Shown here: positions 32,386-36,423 of the stretch, piece by piece
Layout: each line of letters starts with the position of its first letter
Numbering within the stretch: the first letter of the stretch is position 1
NCBI RefSeq assembly: GCF_002483305.1
Contig: NZ_DLHQ01000002.1
Coordinates: 1 to 36,423, forward strand
Origin: Brevundimonas sp. UBA7664
GTDB lineage: Bacteria > Pseudomonadota > Alphaproteobacteria > Caulobacterales > Caulobacteraceae
DNA length: 36,423 nucleotides
Reading direction: 5' to 3'
The notes under the pieces: model-generated
What the model was told of the DNA's origin: nothing
Seen by the model: the letters and a program-made list of their open reading frames with translations, nothing else
Database searches by the model: none
Translations under genes and position numbers: made by a program

Positions 32386-32739
32386 TTAGACGCCGAGCTC
32401 CCGCGCGTGCTCCCGGATGGCCGTCAGAATGCGCTCCGGCCGGGTGAGAACATCCTCATTGCTGAACCGGAGGACGGTCCAGCCGAGGCTTTCCAGTTCC
32501 AGCTGTCTGAGATGGTCTCTCAGAATGACGTCATCCCGGTCGTGAACTCCGCCGTCGATCTCAAGGATCAGCCGGAGCCGGTCGCAGGCGAAGTCGGCGA
32601 AGTAGCGGCCGATGGGGTGCTGGCGGCGGAAGCGATGGCCGTCGAGGCGGGCGGCGCGGAGGCGCTGCCACAACCGGCGCTCCGCCAGACCGGCGGTTTG
32701 ACGTTGATTGCGCGCGAAAGCTGCGCGGCTGCCTGCCAT
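32386..32739 (-). CDS. DUF559 endonuclease-domain protein (Vsr/PD-(D/E)XK-like)
   Basis: A 117-aa single-domain protein: RLWQRLRAARLDGHRFRRQHPIG, then DF at 49-50 and the nuclease-like core RLILEIDGGVH with Glu60 and Asp62, and LGWTVLRFSNEDVLTRPERIL. This is the DUF559 pattern of small Vsr-like nucleases of unknown role. ATG 32739 is chosen because a longer in-frame start reads into repeat R3 with Arg/Pro-rich sequence. It is enclosed by repeats R2 and R3, 6 bp and 36 bp away. Substrate and partner unknown. Confidence 0.87.
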   Translation of the reverse strand: MAGSRAAFARNQRQTAGLAERRLWQRLRAARLDGHRFRRQHPIGRYFADFACDRLRLILEIDGGVHDRDDVILRDHLRQLELESLGWTVLRFSNEDVLTRPERILTAIREHARELGV

Positions 32740-32774
32740 GATGCAAGCATAGATTACTTTAATAACACAGGAAG

Positions 32775-32959
32775 CCCCTCTCCCTTTGGGAGAGGGCTTG
32801 AGCCTCCGGGAGCGAAGCGAGCGGCAAGGCGAAAGGGTGTGGGTCGGGGGGCGGCGGTCGGCGCAAGCCGTGTCGCTGTTCGGAGCGGCGGCTTGCGCCG
32901 AAGGATAGAGCCGACCCACATCCGGCCCTTCGGGCCACCTTCTCCCAATGGGAGAAGGG
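32775..32959. repeat. Palindromic dispersed repeat, copy R3
   Basis: Same order of modules as R2, including the central inverted arms (gcgcaagccg ... cggcttgcgcc) and the ccgacccacatccggcccttc segment. It lies between the DUF559 start and the stop of the orphan gene at 32980, about 20 bp away. Confidence 0.88.
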
Positions 32960-32979
32960 TCCGTTTCAGACCTCCGGTT

Positions 32980-33528
32980 TCAACACGGCCATCCCTCCGC
33001 CGCGCCCGGGGGGAGGCCGGCGTCCTCGCGCCAGGCGGCGCGGTTGGCCTGGAGGGTCGCCTCGTCCAGATACGACAGGGGGTGCAGCCATCCGGATTCG
33101 CTCCAGAAGGCGGCGGTCCAGCCGTGTTGGAGCGCCCATTCCCGGTCGCGGGCCGCGGCAGCGGGCGGCAGGGTCTCGGCGCGCCATTCCAGCACGAAGC
33201 CGAGGTGCCAGACCGGGACCTGCTCCAGCGGCCCGCCCTGCATCGCCTCGGCCAGTTTGGCGGCCAGGATCCGGGTCTCTTCCAGCTGGTATTCGAACGC
33301 GGCCTGTTTGCGTTGCGCGTAGCGGTCCCAGCCCTCCGCCGGCTCCGGATCCGGATCGGCGGTCGGGCGTCGTTTCCAGGCTTCCGACGCCCGACGCCGC
33401 CACAGGTTGGCGAGGCCGACGTCGTAGCGCTGGGCCAGCGAGGCCGCGGTCTCGCCCGCCTCCCACGCCCGGCGCACCGCGCGCCAGGTGTCTTCGCACC
33501 GGAGTTTTCGGGCGTGTCCCTCGTCCAT
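32980..33528 (-). CDS. Hypothetical protein with HTH-like N-terminus
   Basis: A 182-aa protein of no recognised family. The first 50 residues include a helix-turn-helix-like stretch (WEAGETAASLAQRYDVGLANLWRRR) similar to homeodomain-like segments of small terminase or transposase-related proteins. The rest has Trp-rich helical parts (WHLGFVLEWRAETLPP, LQHGWTAAFWSESGW). ATG 33528 avoids the repeat-derived leader read from R4. It lies between R3 and R4 with high GC like the chromosome, so recent transfer is not evident. Function unknown. Confidence 0.6.
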   Translation of the reverse strand: MDEGHARKLRCEDTWRAVRRAWEAGETAASLAQRYDVGLANLWRRRASEAWKRRPTADPDPEPAEGWDRYAQRKQAAFEYQLEETRILAAKLAEAMQGGPLEQVPVWHLGFVLEWRAETLPPAAAARDREWALQHGWTAAFWSESGWLHPLSYLDEATLQANRAAWREDAGLPPGAAEGWPC

Positions 33529-33580
33529 GGACACAGGATCGGGCGCGGCTGCGTCAGAATCGGTCGTGCCGAATGCTGAT

Positions 33581-33764
33581 CCCTCTCCCTGTGGGAGAGG
33601 GCTTGAGCCTCCGAGAGCGAAGCGATCGGCAAGGCGAAAGGGTGTGGGTCGAGTTGCTTCAGTCGGCGTAAGCCGTGTCGCTGTCAGGAGCGGCGGCTTA
33701 CGCCGAGGGATAACAGCCGACCCACATCCGGCCCTTCGGGCCACCTTCTCCCAAAGGGAGAAGG
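33581..33764. repeat. Palindromic dispersed repeat, copy R4
   Basis: About 184 bp, same modules as R2 and R3 and in the same orientation: ccctctccctgtgggagagg, the cggcgtaagccg / cggcttacgccg central stem, ccgacccacatccggccctt and cttctcccaaagggagaagg. Between the orphan gene start and the 33773 stop. Confidence 0.88.
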
Positions 33765-33772
33765 AATGAGCC

Positions 33773-34261
33773 CTACACTTCCGGCTGGGGCGGGGCCGTG
33801 ATGACTTCGACGTTGTCGTTCAGCAGATAGACCAGTTCGTCGAGGGCGACGCGGCGTTCGGCGGTGGAGGCGGCGGCCTCGAGGGCGGCGACCTTGAGCG
33901 GAATGTCCTCGGAAATGCCGCGCAGGATGCATTTCAGGTCGTTGTCCGTGCCGCGCTCCTTGAGGATGACGTGGCCCTGCATGTCGAGGGCGGCCAGTTC
34001 GGCGGCCCGGGTGCGGAAGCCGGCGAAGTCCGCGCCGCTCGCGAAGCCGGACTGATCGGCGGCGCCGGCCTCGATCCAGCCCTGGACCACGCCCTTGAGC
34101 GCGCCGGAGCGGGCGACGATGTCGGCGAACAGGGGCTCGCCCGCCACCGTCACGGGCGCCTCGGCGGCGACCGGCGGCTGGGCCGCGGCCAGGGCCACAT
34201 TGGGATCGGAGAGCATCAGGGAGATCGCAAGGGCGACGCCGCAGGACATGGCGAACCTCAT
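33773..34261 (-). CDS. Hypothetical secreted protein
   Basis: A 162-aa protein with a probable signal peptide (MRFAMSCGVALAISLMLS ... NVALA-A, about 25 residues) and a helical mature part rich in Ala and Asp with one cysteine (LKCILRGISED). No family recognised. ATG 34261 gives the basic n-region needed for secretion; ATG 34252 has a better ribosome site (gaggttcgcc) but lacks it, so the start is undecided. Head-to-head with pgi across a 91-bp region containing two palindromes. Confidence 0.68.
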   Translation of the reverse strand: MRFAMSCGVALAISLMLSDPNVALAAAQPPVAAEAPVTVAGEPLFADIVARSGALKGVVQGWIEAGAADQSGFASGADFAGFRTRAAELAALDMQGHVILKERGTDNDLKCILRGISEDIPLKVAALEAAASTAERRVALDELVYLLNDNVEVITAPPQPEV

Positions 34262-34268
34262 AGAGTTG

Positions 34269-34287
34269 GCCGAATCGTGGATTCGGC
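34269..34287. promoter_or_regulatory. Perfect palindrome upstream of the secreted-protein gene
   Basis: Arms gccgaatc and gattcggc with a 3-base centre (gtg). It sits eight bases before ATG 34261 on the minus strand, so it may be an operator or a 5'-leader hairpin. No regulator assigned. Confidence 0.35.
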
Positions 34288-34311
34288 GTTGATCCGGCTT
34301 ACGCCCCACCC

Positions 34312-34327
34312 GTAAACGAGGGTTTAC
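34312..34327. promoter_or_regulatory. Perfect palindrome upstream of pgi
   Basis: Arms gtaaac and gtttac with centre gagg, 25 bp before the pgi start. Position and symmetry suit a repressor or activator operator. It lies in the divergent pgi/secreted-protein region; no regulator can be named. Confidence 0.4.
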
Positions 34328-34352
34328 CCCTTTCGATTTTCGAGCTCGCCCG

Positions 34353-35978
34353 ATGACCGCCCGCACCCAGGCCCTCGACATGTTGCGCGCCGTCGCGCGC
34401 AAGGACGCCGACGGTCGCATCCTGCATCAGTTCGCGGCCGATCCCGGCCGCATCCAGCGGATGGGGGTCGAGGCGGGGGGCCTGTACCTGGATCTGTCGA
34501 AACAGGCGTGGAGCGCCGAGGGGTTCGAGGCCGCCCTGGACCTCGCGCGGACCTGTGACGTCGAGGGACGCCGCAACGCCCTGTTCGGCGGCGAGGCAGT
34601 CAACAACACCGAGGGCCGCGCGGTGCTGCACCCGGCGCTGCGGGCCGCGGACGACGCCGATTTCCGCGCCCTGGGCGAACCGGTCTCGGCCGAGGTGGCG
34701 GACTCGCGCCGGGCCATGGCCGCCTTCGCCACCGACATCGGTTCGGGGGCCGAGACCGGCGGGACCAAGATGCCGTTCACGGCCATCGTTCACATCGGCA
34801 TCGGCGGGTCCGACCTGGGGCCGCGGCTGTTGTGGGACGCGCTGCGGCCGCTGGAGCCGATCATCGACCTGCGCTTCGTGGCCAATGTCGATCCGCGCGA
34901 GATGGGCGAGGCCCTGGCCGGGCTGGACCCGAGCACGACGCTGGTCGTGGTGGTGTCCAAGACCTTCACGACGCAGGAGACCCTGGCCAACGCCGAACTG
35001 GCCAAGGCCTGGCTGGCCGAGAGCCTGTCGCCGAAGCGGATGGTCCATCACCTGATCGGGGTGACGGCCGCGCCGGACAAGGCCGAGGCCTGGGGCTGCG
35101 GCCGGACATTCGGCTTCCGCGACTGGGTCGGGGGCCGGTATTCGCTGTGGTCGGCGGTCAGCCTGTCGGTGGCGGTGGCGCTGGGCTGGGATGTGTTCGA
35201 GCGGGTGCTGAACGGGGCCCGGGCCATGGACGAGCATTTCCTCGAGGCCGACCTGGAGCGCAACGCCCCGGTGCTGCTGGCCCTGGCCCAGATCTACAAT
35301 GTCGAAGGGCGCGGACGGCCCGCGCGGACGGTGGCGCCTTATGCCCACGGCCTGCGCCGCCTGCCGGCCTTCCTGCAGCAGCTGGAGATGGAATCGAACG
35401 GCAAGGGGGTGAAGCGCGACGGCGCGCCCGTGGACACCGCCACCGGCCCCATCGTCTTCGGCGAGCCGGGCACCAACGGCCAGCACGCCTTCTTCCAGCA
35501 GATCCATCAGGGACCCCAGGTGGTGCCCGCCGAGTTCATCGTCGTCGCCCATACTTCGGACGCGGCCATGGACGCGCGTGAGGGGGATGCGCCGCTGTGG
35601 TCCAACGCCCTGGCCCAGGCCCAGGCGCTGATGGTCGGCAAGACCGGGGCCGAGGCGCGGGCCGAGCTGATCGCCGCCGGCGCCGATGAGGCCGAGGCGG
35701 ACCGGCTGGCGCCGCACAAGACCTTCCCGGGCGACCGGCCGTCGACGACCATCCTGATGGACGCCCTGACGCCCGAGGCGGTGGGGGCGCTGATCGCCCT
35801 GTATGAGCACAAGACCTTCGTCGAGGGCGTGGTCTGGGACATCAACAGCTTCGACCAGTGGGGGGTGGAGCTAGGCAAGGTGCTGGCGAAGGCGATCCTG
35901 GCCGATGTGGCGGCGGGGGAGCCGTCGGAGGGGCTGGATCCGTCGACGGCGGAGTTGCTGAAGCGGTTGATGGTTTAG
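34353..35978 (+). CDS. pgi: Glucose-6-phosphate isomerase
   Basis: Interconverts glucose-6-phosphate and fructose-6-phosphate in the cytoplasm. The 541-aa protein has GIGGSDLGPRLLWDAL (phosphate-binding), VVVSKTFTTQETLAN, WVGGRYSLWSAVSLSVA (PGI signature), ESNGKGV, and the closing signature INSFDQWGVELGK. Length and motifs indicate an intact enzyme. ATG 34353 gives the usual N-terminus. Divergent from the secreted protein; followed by a small membrane protein. Confidence 0.97.
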   Translation: MTARTQALDMLRAVARKDADGRILHQFAADPGRIQRMGVEAGGLYLDLSKQAWSAEGFEAALDLARTCDVEGRRNALFGGEAVNNTEGRAVLHPALRAADDADFRALGEPVSAEVADSRRAMAAFATDIGSGAETGGTKMPFTAIVHIGIGGSDLGPRLLWDALRPLEPIIDLRFVANVDPREMGEALAGLDPSTTLVVVVSKTFTTQETLANAELAKAWLAESLSPKRMVHHLIGVTAAPDKAEAWGCGRTFGFRDWVGGRYSLWSAVSLSVAVALGWDVFERVLNGARAMDEHFLEADLERNAPVLLALAQIYNVEGRGRPARTVAPYAHGLRRLPAFLQQLEMESNGKGVKRDGAPVDTATGPIVFGEPGTNGQHAFFQQIHQGPQVVPAEFIVVAHTSDAAMDAREGDAPLWSNALAQAQALMVGKTGAEARAELIAAGADEAEADRLAPHKTFPGDRPSTTILMDALTPEAVGALIALYEHKTFVEGVVWDINSFDQWGVELGKVLAKAILADVAAGEPSEGLDPSTAELLKRLMV

Positions 35979-36004
35979 GGGCGGCGGGGCCCTACGTGAC
36001 AAGA

Positions 36005-36214
36005 ATGGGACTTTGGCGAGCCAGGCCCGACCCCTACCGCCCTCGACTATGGGTGAAAGTCGGACTGCATGTCGGCCAGCTTGCCCTGACCGCATTCGGT
36101 GTTTGGGCAGCTGCCACCGGGGTTTGGGGAAGACCTTGGTACTTGATCTTTCTCTTGCCCCTCGCAGGGGTGTTTGTGCGAGCCATTGTTCTGGAAATAC
36201 GCAGACCTGGCTGA
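36005..36214 (+). CDS. Small two-helix membrane protein (69 aa)
   Basis: MGLWRARPDPYRPRLWVKVG leads into two hydrophobic helices (about 20-38 and 43-60) and a basic end (EIRRPG). No family recognised. ATG 36005 is preferred; GTG 35996 is possible. 26 bp after the pgi stop, so it may be on the same mRNA. Codon use is less GC-biased than pgi. Read-through from pgi cannot be excluded. Confidence 0.55.
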   Translation: MGLWRARPDPYRPRLWVKVGLHVGQLALTAFGVWAAATGVWGRPWYLIFLLPLAGVFVRAIVLEIRRPG

Positions 36215-36288
36215 CCTGCCGATTTGTCCCCCGGTCGTCCGCTATGGGTCGAAAGCCGCCCGTTGGTCGGGGCGGTTTGACGCTTATT

Positions 36289-36423
36289 CCTTCTCCCACT
36301 GGGAGAAGGTGGCGCGCAGCGCCGGATGAGGGGCGGCTGGGCCAGTCGGCGTAAGCCTCCGCTCGGGACGGCGACACGGCTTGCGCCGAAGGCCGATGAT
36401 CGACCCACACCCTTTCGCGCAAG
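36289..36423. repeat. Palindromic dispersed repeat, copy R5 (inverted, cut by window edge)
   Basis: Begins with the ccttctcccactgggagaag hairpin and tggcgcgcagcgccggatg, then cggcgtaagcctccgctcgg and cgacccacaccctttcgcgc. It is the reverse complement order of R1-R4. The far end is missing at the window boundary. Confidence 0.82.

Overview
This is a high-GC alphaproteobacterial chromosome segment, most likely from the Caulobacterales and probably Brevundimonas or a close relative. The evidence is the strong GC bias at third codon positions, four GGAAC-N16-CGTT promoters typical of the alphaproteobacterial general stress sigma factor EcfG/SigT, a ydbH-ynbE-ydbL operon, and several dispersed palindromic repeats read as Arg/Pro-rich 'ORFs' on both strands. 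The genus is an inference from overall resemblance and was not tested. No tRNA, rRNA or CRISPR array was seen.

Layout. 1-140: truncated copy of a palindromic repeat. 213-2752: rlmN, a DUF350 membrane protein and a membrane-anchored trypsin-like protease. 2756-5626 (minus): two-domain M16 zinc protease. 5713-9167 (minus): katG and a single-cysteine oxyR, separated by a 44-bp-arm inverted repeat, with a possible OxyR operator upstream of katG. 9280-9663 (minus): VOC protein. 9718-12321: lower-GC accessory island bracketed by a 29-bp imperfect direct repeat. It holds a two-TM protein, a 42-aa acidic protein, a DUF3800 protein and a 5'-truncated IS1595-type transposase. 12728-15226: FAD oxidoreductase, trmD, rplS. 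15302-20806 (minus): DUF2383 protein, tryptophan 2,3-dioxygenase, a small membrane protein and ydbL-ynbE-ydbH (transcribed ydbH first). 21200-25432: M23 peptidase, a GST, a Tat-exported alpha/beta hydrolase, and a zeta-GST/FAH-family pair that looks like a gentisate-type ring-cleavage tail. 25491-29371: general-stress cluster (DUF883, holin-like, DUF1328, metallophosphoesterase, diacylglycerol-kinase-like, TM protein, glycine-zipper lipoprotein) with four EcfG-type promoters. 29468-32187: OmpA-like lipoprotein and a DsbD-type thiol reductase. 32196-33764: three near-identical ~185-bp palindromic repeats separating a DUF559 endonuclease and an orphan protein. 33773-36423: secreted protein, pgi, small membrane protein and another, inverted, repeat copy.

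Functionally the window is mostly housekeeping and stress physiology: rRNA/tRNA methylation, peroxide defence, envelope lipid transport, periplasmic thiol reduction, and a general-stress membrane module. The accessory interest lies in three places. The first is the 9.7-12.3 kb island, whose right edge cuts a transposase exactly at a direct repeat and which carries an unexplained small-protein/DUF3800 pair. The second is the long palindromic repeat family with a DUF559 nuclease between two copies. The third is the tight group of EcfG promoters, one of which would start transcription almost on a start codon.
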